Below, one piece after another: positions 9,785 to 22,143 of a stretch of 64,000 nt of DNA (position 1 is the first letter of the stretch; each line of letters opens with the position of its first letter). Below the pieces are notes generated by a model that worked only from the letters and a program-made list of their open reading frames with translations, searched no databases and was not told where the DNA came from. The stretch is from the NCBI GenBank assembly GCA_002914805.1, contig JXTB01000133.1:811066-875065 (forward strand), in the 5' to 3' direction. The position numbers and the translations under genes are program-made. This DNA comes from Parasponia andersonii. Taxonomy: Eukaryota; Streptophyta; Magnoliopsida; Rosales; Cannabaceae.

Positions 9785-11995
9785 CACTAAAAAGGAGTTA
9801 GCTATCACGATGCGTACACGGATGCGCCATGATAATATGAAGGATATCACGATGTCTGTTAAGCTCCACAATTAACGGTGGGACAATCACAATGCCTGAC
9901 AAATATCGTGGTTTAATAATATATAACGATGCCTTATAGGGAACAACCACGGCGTTATATGCCAAGTGCTGTGGTTTAAAGATTTAACGACGTTTATAAG
10001 GTACCGTTACGTTTAAGATACACAATGCCTACAAGGCACCGTGTTATGGGCTATAAAAGACCTAAAATCCGATTTTTCCTATTCTACACTTCTAACAACC
10101 GCGGCCGGCACCCATTTTTCTCTCATTTTCACCATCTTTTCCGGCAAATTAAAGAATGTATATTTAAGTTTTTAAACCCATTTTAGTCACTAAAATTAGA
10201 GTATATTCATTGTTTTAACCATGATTTTAGTCTATTATTTTATATATTTTTCATGTTTTAGGTTATATTTTTGAGAATTTGAATCTAAAACCCTAGTTTA
10301 TCAAATGAGAAATATTTGGGCATGAATTGTAATCTTTACTCTTGTAAGTATTAGTTAGATTATTTATTTACTAGAAATCACATTTTTGGCTATGTTTTAG
10401 TATTTTAGTATAAATTAGTCCTAATTTTTTATGTTATGATTTACTATTTTGTTGATTGTAGGTCTTGATATACCCAATGTTTTTTTTTTATTTATTTTAA
10501 GTGAAGTGTGAGTTCATTTAGTTGTAAAACATTTCAAATTGAAAGTATATTCTATTAAGTTCTACTAATTTCACGTTTATTCACTAGAAATCATAATTTG
10601 GGATTTTTTTTTCATCCTTAGTTTCAATTTCTAATTACACCTTAGATTCATGAGTAAGATTTTAAACTTAACAAATTGTCATATCAACTAATTCCTATAT
10701 AAAGTTAATTATTACATTATTAATAATATTTATCATTAATTTTATGACTACGGAATATTGGATGTTGCTTATCATTTATCCTCTCAAAGATAATACATAG
10801 TTTGTAGATCCTCTCGGCTTAGCTTTCCGTGAGGAAATTGGTTTAACAATGATCAAGTAAGTTCTCTAATAATTATTTTGTTATAGTTCGGTTTCTTATG
10901 GTATTTTTACTTATAGTTGCTATTGCTAATCTTTTATGCTTGTGTTTGCGCATTTCCAATTCAAAGTGCATTCAACATATATAATGTAGAAAAAGGGAAG
11001 AAAGAAAAACTAAATGGTCCGGTTTATAAGTTAATAAAGGTACTAAACTTAAATTGATAATACTTGTTGGGTGGAAGATTAATTAAAATTACTTGTATTT
11101 ACTTTATGCTTATGTATAGTGCCCAAAACAACTGACAAGTATTGAGTACGGATTCTATATATGTAAATTTAGAAGAGAAGTCATTGAACAAGAAAATGTT
11201 AAATTATTTACTACAATGGTATGTAACCATATTTTTTATTAGTTCTATTCTAATTTATAGTTTGATTGATCACTTTCTAACAAATAAGGTATTTGAATTT
11301 GTAGTTTAATAGACAAAATTTCTATACAAAAGATGATATCAATGGACTTCTTGAAGAGTTGGTCGAAGAACTAATACAATTTTTCATTTGAGGTTCTTAA
11401 TCTTTGTTTATTTAAACTATATAGTCTTTGATGATCATGTTAATTTGGCTTAGAAAACTAATGTATATATATATATATACTTAGTTTATAGACTATATGA
11501 ATATGATTATGATCAAGTTATTATGTTAATTTAATATTAGTATATAAATTTATATTTATACTCTATTTTATTTGAAATATTTGGTATATGTAATGAATTT
11601 AAATTATATTTATAAAATTACAGGGGATAATATAGACAAATATATTACAAATACCCTCTGAAAATATGTACCGCGGTGCTTATAAGGTGTCGTGGAAGGT
11701 CTTTGGTATCTAGATACCATGGTGCCTTGCAGGCGCCTTGGTAGATCTTCTACGGTGCCTTATAAGCACCTTGGTAACTAAGGCCTATTACGGCACTTAG
11801 AACTAAGGCGCTCAAAGCGCCGTGGAAGATGCCTTTCACTACAGGTACCTTGGTAGATCTTCCACGGTGCTTTATAAATACTTTGGTAGCCAAGGCCTAT
11901 TACGCCACCTAGAACCAAAGCGTTTTTGTGAGCGCCGTGAAAGACATTTCAAGGTACTTATAAAGTGCTTTAAAAATGCCTTTTTTATTGTACTG
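9785..11995 (+). mobile_element. CACTA-like transposon relic
   Basis: The left end starts CACTAAAAAGGAG. The right end read inward starts CAGTACAATAAAAAAGGC, a decayed CACTA-type inverted repeat. Flanking trinucleotides are CAT and CAC, so any 3-bp duplication is imperfect. Both subterminal regions (9800-10050 and 11675-11960) are packed with direct and inverted copies of short words such as CACGATGCC, ACGGTGCCTTATAAG and CACCTTGGTA, the subterminal repeat pattern of CACTA elements. A decayed Ulp1/C48-peptidase-like coding region lies inside, common cargo of plant CACTA and related elements. No TNP2-type transposase was recognised in the 2.2 kb. Confidence 0.7.
10745..11391 (+). pseudogene. 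Ulp1-like C48 cysteine protease remnant of the CACTA element
   Basis: Separate exon-like blocks are readable on the + strand. Near 10759 the peptide WMLLIIYPLKDNT, an in-frame stop and FVDPLG match the H-W-x-L-x-V-I-x-P-x-x-x-x-V-x-x-x-D-P-L region of C48 proteases (catalytic His and Asp region). The block at about 11119-11219 reads CPKQLTSIEYGFYICKF and matches the C-P-x-Q-x-x-x-x-E-C-G-Y-Y motif. The block at about 11307-11391 reads FYTKDDINGLLEELVEELIQ and ends in a stop. The catalytic Cys position is Tyr (EYGFY for ECGYY) and the His of HW is absent. GTAAGT and GTATGT donors follow the first and second blocks. Clearly inactive. Confidence 0.65.
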
Positions 11996-13722
11996 CACAG
12001 ATTCGAATCTTGAGGAAAAGTGCAAGCTGGACATTACGCATCCACAATCAATAAGAGCTAAAAACAAATTGTAGGAATGTCTCAAACTTTCAAAAGTACT
12101 ATAAATCTGGCAGCCAATTAGTTAATTTGACAGTGCCTAGAACGTACTTCTGAGCAATGTTTAAATTCAAGATTTAGGAACCACATAGAGGGCCAGTTTG
12201 TGTCATGCGCAGTTATGCTGCAGCTATGACGAAAAAGCTCTAGGTATTTGACAAATTAAATTTGCAAAAATATTGTACTGTTATTAGAAGTATAACATTT
12301 AAATATTTTTTAAATTATTTATTGTGTATGTTGTAAATTAAATGATATTATATATAAAAAGTTTGTACGATGATAGCATAACTTGTGAAAACAAACTTTA
12401 TTGTATTTCTCAAACTTTATTGAATTTATAGGCAAAATTTATCAAACACCTTTCTTTTTCGTATTTTTCTCAACCATACCACCTAGGTTTTGGAATAACA
12501 AAAGTAAATAAGTAAATAACTATGTAAGTGACAAGTTTTTAGTCGGTTAAAATTTTTGGTGACAAATTAATATATAATCACAATTGAATTTTTTAATTGT
12601 AACTTGAAATTTTTGAGGTAAGCAACTCAAAATACTTTTCTGCGTATAATAATAGCCGAATTAAATTATAACTTGAACAAGAAAAAGTTTTTATTTTTTA
12701 TTTTTTGTAAGCCTAACTGCAAAATAATACTTTGAAATATACCATTTTTATAGTATTAATCATATTTATTTACTTATACAAAATTATGACTTCATCTTTA
12801 AAATCTCTGCAAATGTCTACAATTTATATAATATTGACCAAAAAGTTCATTACTAAATATGGAATCACGAGTTTTGATAATATTTTATTTGTGCTGACAA
12901 ACAAAATTTATTAAAAATAACTTGAAACACAATAAACACAATCACCAATTTTATGCACAAAAAATAGACATATGCATAGATTTTAAAAGCGGTGATAGAA
13001 GTTCAAGTAAGAAAACATTTATTTGATAAATGGTTGGTAAAACTCTTTCGATCAAATCAAATGATTTCTTTTTATCTATTTATCAATTAAGAAAAAAAAG
13101 AACATACTACATATACGGATGAAGAAAAAGGTGATCTCAGCTTTGACAAATTTCACTTATCTTTTTAAACAATCGATCGAAGCAAAAAAGAGGTCGTGAG
13201 GGATCAAGACGGAGCAAAGTCAACATTAATATTGCCAGAAGAACAAAATCACCAGGGGGTGGGCCTGCGAAAAATAATCGTCTAGACAGAAAGTAGTGGA
13301 GTCAAAAGCTCCGCAAATAGATTCCTATCACCATAGCAAAAGGAGGATCATGGTACAGTCAGTTACACTTTAAAATTCCTAGCATGCGAAACAGAATTTG
13401 TCTTCCTCAGATCGTGGAATTTAATTTTGTATTTAGTAATTTTATATACCATATGAACGATACGTAACGATATGGGACATGACTAAGCTTGTTACCTTGT
13501 AACTTCTATGCTCTTTCGTTCAATATATTCCAGAATATTATATGGAATGATTCCCCGTTATTATATCTGCTTAAAAATTTAAAAAAGGCCGCACGTAGTT
13601 ATTTTAGGGCCTTAAAGTTGTAAATACCCCCACACAATACAACACCAAAAAAATTAAGAAATATTATTCATTACTACTGGTAATACCACCTTCCAATGAT
13701 ATAAAGCGTAGGTCGCAGTTAC
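11996..13722. other. Intergenic DNA, nothing recognised
   Basis: AT-rich sequence up to the first scaffold gap. Only short open frames without domain or codon signal were found. No RNA gene was seen. Confidence 0.5.
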
Positions 13723-14324
13723 NNNNNNNNNNNNNNNNNNNNNNNNNNNNNNNNNNNNNNNNNNNNNNNNNNNNNNNNNNNNNNNNNNNNNNNNNNNNNN
13801 NNNNNNNNNNNNNNNNNNNNNNNNNNNNNNNNNNNNNNNNNNNNNNNNNNNNNNNNNNNNNNNNNNNNNNNNNNNNNNNNNNNNNNNNNNNNNNNNNNNN
13901 NNNNNNNNNNNNNNNNNNNNNNNNNNNNNNNNNNNNNNNNNNNNNNNNNNNNNNNNNNNNNNNNNNNNNNNNNNNNNNNNNNNNNNNNNNNNNNNNNNNN
14001 NNNNNNNNNNNNNNNNNNNNNNNNNNNNNNNNNNNNNNNNNNNNNNNNNNNNNNNNNNNNNNNNNNNNNNNNNNNNNNNNNNNNNNNNNNNNNNNNNNNN
14101 NNNNNNNNNNNNNNNNNNNNNNNNNNNNNNNNNNNNNNNNNNNNNNNNNNNNNNNNNNNNNNNNNNNNNNNNNNNNNNNNNNNNNNNNNNNNNNNNNNNN
14201 NNNNNNNNNNNNNNNNNNNNNNNNNNNNNNNNNNNNNNNNNNNNNNNNNNNNNNNNNNNNNNNNNNNNNNNNNNNNNNNNNNNNNNNNNNNNNNNNNNNN
14301 NNNNNNNNNNNNNNNNNNNNNNNN
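13723..14324. other. Assembly gap (N)
   Basis: 602 unknown bases. The 5' part of the LTR recognised on the right side probably lies in or before this gap. Confidence 1.
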
Positions 14325-15373
14325 ATAGGGCCGTTATGCTGCCCGTTTTTCTATAAAACCCTATTATACATGTTTTATTGAAAAACCAGAGTACAGTAGT
14401 TTTTACACTTCAGTTCTGTATTGCACGTGTCATAGGATCAAACATGAGCACCGTGTTAGCATCGTGGGTTTTACAGTGTGGCGCTGCGTGCCCCACCGTC
14501 GGTGAAAGTCCGTAAACTTGCGCAAGGTCTTGTTACTTCTGATTACCTCCCCATTTGGCAGGTGTAGGCAATTCGGTTGCCCCTCCAGGTTTGGTAGGCG
14601 ACACATGGGTGTCCCCTCCGGGTATGGGCTTAGGTGTCAGGCAGGCTGTTAGGTACACTTAGTGCCATCATCCTGGGTCTCCACAGATGAGAGGATGTGA
14701 GCTCATGGGTATGGGTTGATTTGTGTCATGTGCATATGGAGTGATGGTTTTTATTACACTGTTATATATATATATTGGCTTCCGGTTTGGATTATATATA
14801 TACGTGTGTGTATGTTTTGGACTTGAACTAACCATGCAGGAGATTCCCATCACTGAATTGTTTTTCCCCGAGGTAACTATTTTCCTACTGGGCATTGTAT
14901 GCTCACCCCCCTACCTTCCTCCTCAGGTGGTGTCCAGTGCGATCTTGGTGATCAAGAAGAGTAAGAGGCCATCGGGATTGCAGTTCGCCTCTTGGTAATG
15001 CTAGAAGTGTGTTATCATAGTCTTTAGACTATTTGAATTTTTGTGTTAGCATTGAACCAAGATTACTGCTTTCTACTTTGTCTGTAAACTTATGCATGCC
15101 ATTCTGGTATTGGACATCTGTGGTGAATGATGATGATGATGCGGAGTTTGGTTTCTTTTTAATTAATATCATGTTTTTAAGTAATTGTTCAATTTATGTT
15201 TGGTGGTGTATACGAACTGTGGGAGTGGTTCACGGGATAGAATTCCGAATATTTTATTTAAATGGACTGTTTTATAAAAACTAGAACTTTTGACACTTTT
15301 CAAATAAATTAAGGAATTTCCTACCTTTGTGGAATTCCCCTTCTGCCACTAGCCCGGGTTTTGGGTCGTGACA
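14325..15373 (+). repeat. 3' part of a gypsy-type LTR
   Basis: Ends in GGGTCGTGACA, the same terminus type as the chromovirus LTRs in this window (compare GGGTCGTGATA at 55703). It also carries their 'ctgggcattgtatgctcacc' and 'caggtggtgtccagtgcg' blocks (14888-14941). Sequence is otherwise diverged, so it is a related but different family. It includes a TATA-like CTATAAAACC near 14352. The start is hidden by the gap. The open frames at 14723 and 15033 are LTR sequence. Confidence 0.7.
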
Positions 15374-16162
15374 ACATATACTTTGATGTTATTGTAATAT
15401 ATCACCACTAGTGAAAAAGAGCTAGCTTAGTAGTGTTTTCACGGACAGTATTTTTTGTGTCGAGAGAAAGATGATGGTAATTTTACTTCACCAACTATCT
15501 AGCACCAAAACATTTTCTACCCAAATTTTGGGAAAAAAAAAATTAAAGAGAAATGTTCCTGTACTTTTTAATATTTGGAGTACTAAATGTAATTATTATG
15601 TGAGGTATATATATATCAGGATTTTAGCTATTTTAAGTTTTGACTAGTATTTGGAAAAGGATGGTTAAGTGCGAATATCTTTTTTTCGCCATGATTTTAA
15701 CTAACCTCGTGTTAAAGATACAATGTACCTAGCTAGACTGAGAGAGAGATGATCACTGTAATTACTAGCGACATTAAGCCTCGCTTCGTGCTTTCTACAT
15801 TTAGAGAGTTGTACTTTCGCCGCTATAGTCATTAGTGAGTCGAAACAAAAATATTGTTTTTAATATTACATTTTCATAACTTTTTTTTAAAGGCATTTTT
15901 TTCGTGAATGATATAACTTTTTATGTGATTATTAATAATAAAGTGTGAGAATTATTTATCTTTTTTAACTATTCAAATCATTATCACCGTTAAATCACTA
16001 TAGCTACTAAATGATAATTGCTAAAAAAGATTAATTATAAAGTTAAAAAAATACCTACTAGGACTCATATATATATATATATACGAGACACACTATTATT
16101 TCTAATTAGTTTTTCAGGGTAGCCTTACTCAATACACATTTGTTTATTTATAATCTGATTTC
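15374..16162. other. Intergenic DNA upstream of peptide gene 1
   Basis: AT-rich, no coding sequence. A CACTAGTGAAAA at 15406 and a TCATTAGTG at 15829-15837 could be ends of a small CACTA-type MITE, but no target duplication was found. Confidence 0.4.
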
Positions 16163-16169
16163 TATAAAA
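16163..16169 (+). promoter_or_regulatory. TATA box of peptide gene 1
   Basis: TATAAAA about 150 bp before the ATG at 16312, in context TTTCTATAAAAGGGG. Position and context fit a plant core promoter. Confidence 0.6.
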
Positions 16170-16311
16170 GGGGACCCTCCTGCATTTGTTTCTCCGAGTT
16201 TCCAAATCAAAATTAAGGTCTAAGAACTCTACCTCCTTTTGCAGAGTATATATATATATATATATACACGCACACACACACAGGCGTTATTTTTAATTTC
16301 CATAACAAAAC

Positions 16312-16575
16312 ATGGAAATTAAAAACAGAAATGTGTACCAAACTTGCAAAATGACGGTGATTATCCTGCTGATTCTCTCATTGAAACCTCTCAGAGCTTA
16401 TAGGCCTCTAGAAGGAGAGAGTAAACCAGGTCCAGTAGATAGTGGTGGGAGTACTGGTACAAAAGTCCCATTTCAAAGGGGTCCGGTCCCACCGTCCATG
16501 CCTTCTACTTGCACTTACATAGGCTATCCCGTTGAACCTGGCCATGAAGGACGCCATTGTGAGATTCATGGCTGA
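16312..16575 (+). CDS. CTNIP/SCREW-like secreted peptide precursor 1
   Basis: 87-residue precursor with a hydrophobic signal segment (about residues 14-28, MTVIILLILSLKPLRA), then RPLEGE at 31-36. A spacer, FQRGPVPPS at 54-62 and a C-terminal C-T-Y-I at 67-70 follow, with a second Cys at 83. The order signal peptide, RPLEGE, (Q/P)RG-PPS, Cys, T-x-I, Cys is the same as in the clear CTNIP gene at 31033. The motif is CTYIG rather than CTNIP, and 15 residues separate the cysteines instead of 10. CTNIP/SCREW peptides are known apoplastic phytocytokines recognised by HSL3/NUT in Arabidopsis; whether this variant still binds is unknown. Single exon, own TATA box. The second in-frame ATG (codon 14) could also be the start. 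Confidence 0.75.
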   Translation: MEIKNRNVYQTCKMTVIILLILSLKPLRAYRPLEGESKPGPVDSGGSTGTKVPFQRGPVPPSMPSTCTYIGYPVEPGHEGRHCEIHG

Positions 16576-17198
16576 ACTTTTATATATATGATCTGTACGT
16601 CTGGTCTGGTGCCACTCGCAGCCTACTCTGCATTATATCTGTGTATTAATCCTAAATAATATGGTTTTTCCTGTTGTGTTGTGATTACGTATGTATATAT
16701 TTATGGTTATATGTCTGCTAAATAAGGAACAATCATAATAAAGATTATTGGACAGGGAAGAAGCCAATGATCAGCCAGTCTTGATGGAGATCAGTAGTAC
16801 TACGTACCATGTTGGGGCTTAGCTAGTTTCTCCCTAATTCGTTCCTAATTTATTTTTCCTTCAATAAAGTCCATATATCTATAGGTGCTTCCCTGGTGGC
16901 CATATATCTATATATGTTGAATATTATTGTGAGTTTCATGGGTGAACTTGCTTTCATATTCTTTATATATGGTGCAATTCGGCATGCAACTAGCTGATCT
17001 GCTAAGTGTCCTGACCTTTGTTACATTAGTGTTATTAGTATGTATATTGGATATGTGCATATGATCAAGCACTAGCAATAAGGAATAATTTATGCCTATG
17101 CGCGCAGTGTGTTAATTATTATATAATCCATGCAGTGTGTGTATAGAAAAAGTAATTAATGAACGTTAGAGCCGCTATATATAGTCATGAATTCAATA

Positions 17199-17201
<3 letters not shown>
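16576..17201. other. Downstream region of peptide gene 1 with a tail-like duplicate
   Basis: Non-coding apart from one echo. At about 16927-16948 the words TATTGTGAGTTTCATGGGTGA resemble the last codons of peptide gene 1 (CATTGTGAGATTCATGGCTGA) and read Y-C-E-F-H-G-stop in the same frame phase. No signal peptide or motif precedes it, so it is a tail remnant at most. Confidence 0.4.

Positions 17202-17241
<40 letters not shown>
17202..17241. repeat. (TA)n microsatellite
   Basis: Pure TA repeat. The open frame across it is an artefact of the repeat. Confidence 0.95.
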
Positions 17242-17244
<3 letters not shown>

Positions 17245-19146
17245 TGAATTTATGTACCGTGCGTAAACAAGTACTTTTCCTCTCTCTCTGCATAATATTC
17301 CACTTGTTTTCTTCCATCTTAATTTTAGTAATATTATTTCTCCATCCTCGCTCCTCGTATAATAGATTAAAAAAAAAAAAATTGTTTCCATTTCTTATGA
17401 AAAGAAGACTTCAGCCAAATTAATGCACATAATGTTGCACTATAGTAATTAATTTAAGTCCTCGCTATGTGTGCGCGCATTTATCAAGGGTCAAACTAGT
17501 TCTGGTCGTATTAATTACATTTATGACTTTAATATCATTCGTATGTATTAAAAAATAAAATTAGCTTGATCAAGAGTTTTGGGCTACATTTTAGCACATT
17601 TTTGTATAGAATATTATACCGTAAAAAGAGATCGTGAATGACGCCCTACTTAAGTGATTACTTCCCGGTTTCTCATATATACAAATATATATATGTAAGT
17701 CACGATACAACTAATTCTTTTAGTCATAAATTTTACCTTAACTAAAAATAAAATATTTTTGTAATGTCTCATACGAGTCTTACTTAATGTGTAGTTATAA
17801 GTAACACACATAGACACATTATACAGTGAGTATTTGTTGAGCATACACACATGTGCCTCGTAACATTAGTTATTTTTGTTTTCCATTTTGGGACGTTAAT
17901 TTGTTTTTCCTTGTATATACTTCGGCATGAAACGCTTATCTAGGATATCATGCTTTCTACTTGTTGTAATAATACTGGACTGGTGGACTCATATGTCCCC
18001 TCTTTGTGTTTCCTTCTTTGTCCCTCTACTGGGAATTTAACATTTCATTTATATAAATGATGAGTTAACTGGTATTTATAATGAACACGTGACTACCGAA
18101 TTTTTTTTTTCCCCCCTTTAGAAACAAATTAACTAGAAAACTTTACTCATGTTTAAACGATTGAACCATCCGACGTTGATTACACCCAAAATCTGCAACA
18201 CACACATACCCACGAAACAAAAACTTCTTTGAGAATGATACATCCACAAAAAAATTCTTCACAAATACTACACCCACAACCTCATGAGCCGCCATAACAA
18301 TCTCTATGGTACTTGCACAGAAGCTAGAATATGCACTTTCCAGCCTTATACATGATTATGATCGTCAGTATTATTATTATTAATTTTTGGGTGCTTATCC
18401 TTTCTCTTTTAGGCCACCACAGTCATATATATGATTTATTTTAGTTGTTAGTTAAAAAATATCTTTCTTGGAAAGATGGTAGCCTTTTACAACTTTATTT
18501 GGCTACTCTAGGTAGTAAATATATATATCGGACTTTAGCATGCCAAGATCCATTACAGTGACACGACTTCCTTTTTGGTACGAACGACCGTAGAAAATTA
18601 ACGTTAATCATGACCCACTATTTCAGAATAAAGCGGCAATTAATGGTTTTAAGCGTGGTTATTTGTCAAACGACATGATTACATAGAGAATATTGATTAA
18701 TTAGTTTCGTTTGGACGCGTGTCTACTTCTCAATTGTTAATCAGTTCAAAGTTTTATTTTCAGTCAAATCACGAAGCTACATTATATTTTATTTTGAAAC
18801 ATAGTTAGTTACAATTTGAGCAATCAAAATATATCCTGCTCTTTAGATAATATTAGCAATATATTGATCTATTATATATAGTAACCTCGATCGTAATATC
18901 AAGACGCCGCCTTCTATTTAAGTATTGAGAGATATCATAACGTAAAAGACATAATGCACGTTATATTACAGTACAATTAATTGGCCATTGTACATGTAAT
19001 ACACACGCTTTTTGTAGTTTTCATTAGTAATTAGGAGATTTATGAACAAGATTTGTGCAGGGTTTTTTTTTTTTTAATGTGTGTTTATATAAGATCATAT
19101 TTAGAACTACGAAAAGGTCGGTCGGAAAATTTTCACTTAAGTTGAG

Positions 19147-19192
<46 letters not shown>

Positions 19193-19913
19193 ACTTGTAC
19201 ACATCATATCTCAGTTTTGCTAGTTTATGAGTTATAATAAACTCCTTACTAATNAGGAACTTTTTGAGTGGTTTGAGCAAATTAATTGCTTTAGTGATCA
19301 TTTAATTATATATTTTAATTAAAGTATGCATGCCCATTTGTGGCGAGATGAAAAGCATGGAATTGAGTGGTTCTTTCACTTCTTGTGAAACTCTTTTGCA
19401 ATAATTGAACATATAAAAACAACTGATAACAAAATAAATCTGTCTAATTTCCACATACGTGCAATATGAACTCATGCAGCAAATCTAGTCAGTGGAATGG
19501 CCTGGATAAGATTTTGGACCTCCTAGCGATCATGCATATACGACAAAGACTTGGTAAATGAAACTTTCGCAATTTATATTTGTAGACCGCCATAAAATAA
19601 AGTCTAAGACTTGTTACTTGATCCAGAGATTAAAAAAAAAAAAAAAGACTTGTTACTTGACCAAGAAAAGGAAAGATTCCTATTCCGTAAATATTTAAAT
19701 CTACCCAGGAATTATGGAATTATTCTATGGAATATATGTTGCATTATAGTCTATATGACGAGACTAGAAAGTAAATAACTATTTATCAATGTTAACTACG
19801 AATCTTCAACAAGGCCGCAGATAATCGTCAATTTCTTAACGTCCCTTTCATTATAAATATTGGAATAAATAAATTCCTCAGTGCATGGTTTCAATACTTA
19901 AGCTTGTGGTTTT
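17242..19913. other. Intergenic DNA, no gene recognised
   Basis: AT-rich sequence with a (TA)n tract at 19150-19190 and a single ambiguous base at 19254. Only short frames without family signal. A CACGTG hexamer near 18085 is isolated. Confidence 0.5.
19150..19190. repeat. (TA)n microsatellite
   Basis: Uninterrupted TA dinucleotides. Confidence 0.95.
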
Positions 19914-22143
19914 TGTGCAATCCCTTAAAAATTATAAGGGCAAATTGGTCTTTTGACCCTATATAAAAAAAATTAAATTATTGGATGAATTTGGACGGAA
20001 TTGGGTCTAGGTCCATTTGGGCGAAAATATAAAAAAAGTTTGAAATTTTGGGTCAAATTGTAATTAGTCAATGGTGTTTTTGAGAAGATTTTCAGAAAAT
20101 TGGGTTTAAGTACAAATAAGCAAAATAATGCTCAATTAACCAAAAATTGACACGTGGCACTACAGTTCGAAAATTACCCATAAATTCTTGCATTTTCTCT
20201 TTCCTTTTCGATTTAGTCCCTGAAGCAAAAACCCAAAACCCGAAATCTGGCGAAGCTTCGTTGAGCTACCTCCAGCCTCCGTTGCCTTGCGCCATTGACC
20301 AGCATCAACGTCTCCCTATCGGACGAAGTTTCCGCCGCTAGAACCAGCTGCATCGGACCCCGTGATCGCCAAAAAATGGCAAAAGACACCGCGGATTCGT
20401 TTGTTCACCGAAGCCAATTTCATGCACCGTTCGCCGCCAAACTGGTCACTGTGGACTCATCTTCTCATGGGCAAACTGGGGTAGGTACCTCGTGTCTCAA
20501 TTTTGCTCTGTTTGATTTTAATTTCGTTGGACAATTTTATGCCTAAATAGTTACGGAATTGACTTTCTGATTGGACCTTTAAATTTTAAAACCAATATTA
20601 TTATTGGAATCTACGTTGAAAATAGTGAAAAATGAGATATACATTAACTATGTTCTAAAACAGGCCCGAAAAACAAAATCGAACGACTTAGATTTGTCTT
20701 GATTTGCGTGCTGTAGGGCCCGCATCCAAATTTGATAAATTATATATCTAGCCTAGAGATTTTTAGATGCTCTGAATTCAGTGGTGAAGTCCGTTTCATA
20801 ATTTAAAACTCTGTTTGAAAATCAAGTTTTCAAACCAAGGAATCAAAGATTCTAAAACGACATCTGCTCTTCCAAACGACAGCCAAATGATGCCAAACTT
20901 TCTCCATAGCCTTGTAATGCTAGATGGACGCTCGATTGAGATAGAAATTCAATTATTTGATCTTCAAATTAGTTTAATTTTGATTTTCACATATTTTTGA
21001 TAAATATGGAATTTCGTGAAATGATTTATAAAAATTATGTTTATATCTGTTTTGACCTTATTTGAGATATAAACTGTTTAGGAGACATGCCACCTTAATT
21101 GGCATGTCATATATATATTGTTTGAAACTATTTTCTGCAAGAAGTTGGATTTTCGGGTTTTGATCAAATATGGCTGTTATAATGCCAAAATTATTAGAAA
21201 ATCCAATACGATTTGAGGACTAAATATTGTTTGATTAAAGAACACTGCATGGATTATTTTGAGATTTTGTGGAAATGGTGTATATTCTTATTCCGTTATT
21301 CATATATCATTTGCATACATTCACATATTTACGATCCCCTATATTGAGTGATTGAACTTACGATGTCCCACATCTGGTGATTGGACTTACGATGTCTCAT
21401 ATCGGGTGATCGGACTTACAGCGCCTCTTTAGGTAGCTTGGACTTACGAGTGATCTACTAGGACATCATGATTACATATATGGTTATATGTTGGCTTGAA
21501 TAGATATGTAATAGTTTTTATGGATGTTTTAAAATAATTTGGAATGTTTGAACTATTGGATATGATTTTCACTTGGGTTTTGTGAACTGTTTAAATGGAA
21601 TACTAACCATACATGACCTTTAACATGAGTATATTTCTTATATATATAAAAATTTGTAATCGATTCTCTACTGGGCATTAGTTCACCCCCTTTTTTCCCT
21701 TCAGGTGGCACTTAGTGTGATTTAGACTATAAGAACTAGATCGAGATATTTGTAGAATAACTAGTTTATTTATATTTTGATAAATTCCTATGAGACTTAT
21801 GAAATATTTAGATTTGAGTAGGAATTTAGAATTTTATTAAACTTGATATACTAGAGTATGAGATTTGGATACGGTTTGTATTACTTATGTCTGTATTTGA
21901 GTGTGAGATGATTTGTGATACATGACTATTAAACAATTGTTTTAATTACGGTCTATATTCAATAAGTGACGCATAATTGTGGGGTTTTATTTTCAAATAA
22001 AAATTTTGTAAAGACCAGTTTTGAAAGGTTAGAGTCTCCGGGGCAAATTTTTGAATTAATTGAGTCAATTTAAAAAAAAAATCCAGTATTTCTATTTTAT
22101 GAAATACTCATTCTGTCACTGACTCCGACATTGGATTATGACA
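19914..22143 (+). repeat. Solo gypsy-type LTR, copy 2
   Basis: Runs from TGTGCAATCCC to GATTATGACA, about 2230 bp, and aligns over its length with the other plus-strand LTRs. It is flanked by GTTTT (19909-19913) and GTTTC (22144-22148), a five-base duplication with one mismatch. No PBS, polypurine tract or polyprotein is next to it, so it is a solo LTR left by LTR-LTR recombination. It carries three tandem copies of a roughly 30-bp unit with 'cttacgatgtc' near 21340-21420; the LTR at 54121 has a comparable array near 54850-54975. Confidence 0.88.

Noticed and set aside
15406-15837. Possible small CACTA-type MITE (CACTAGTGAAAA ... TCATTAGTG)
   Set aside because: Inverted-end similarity is limited to a few bases and no target duplication was found.
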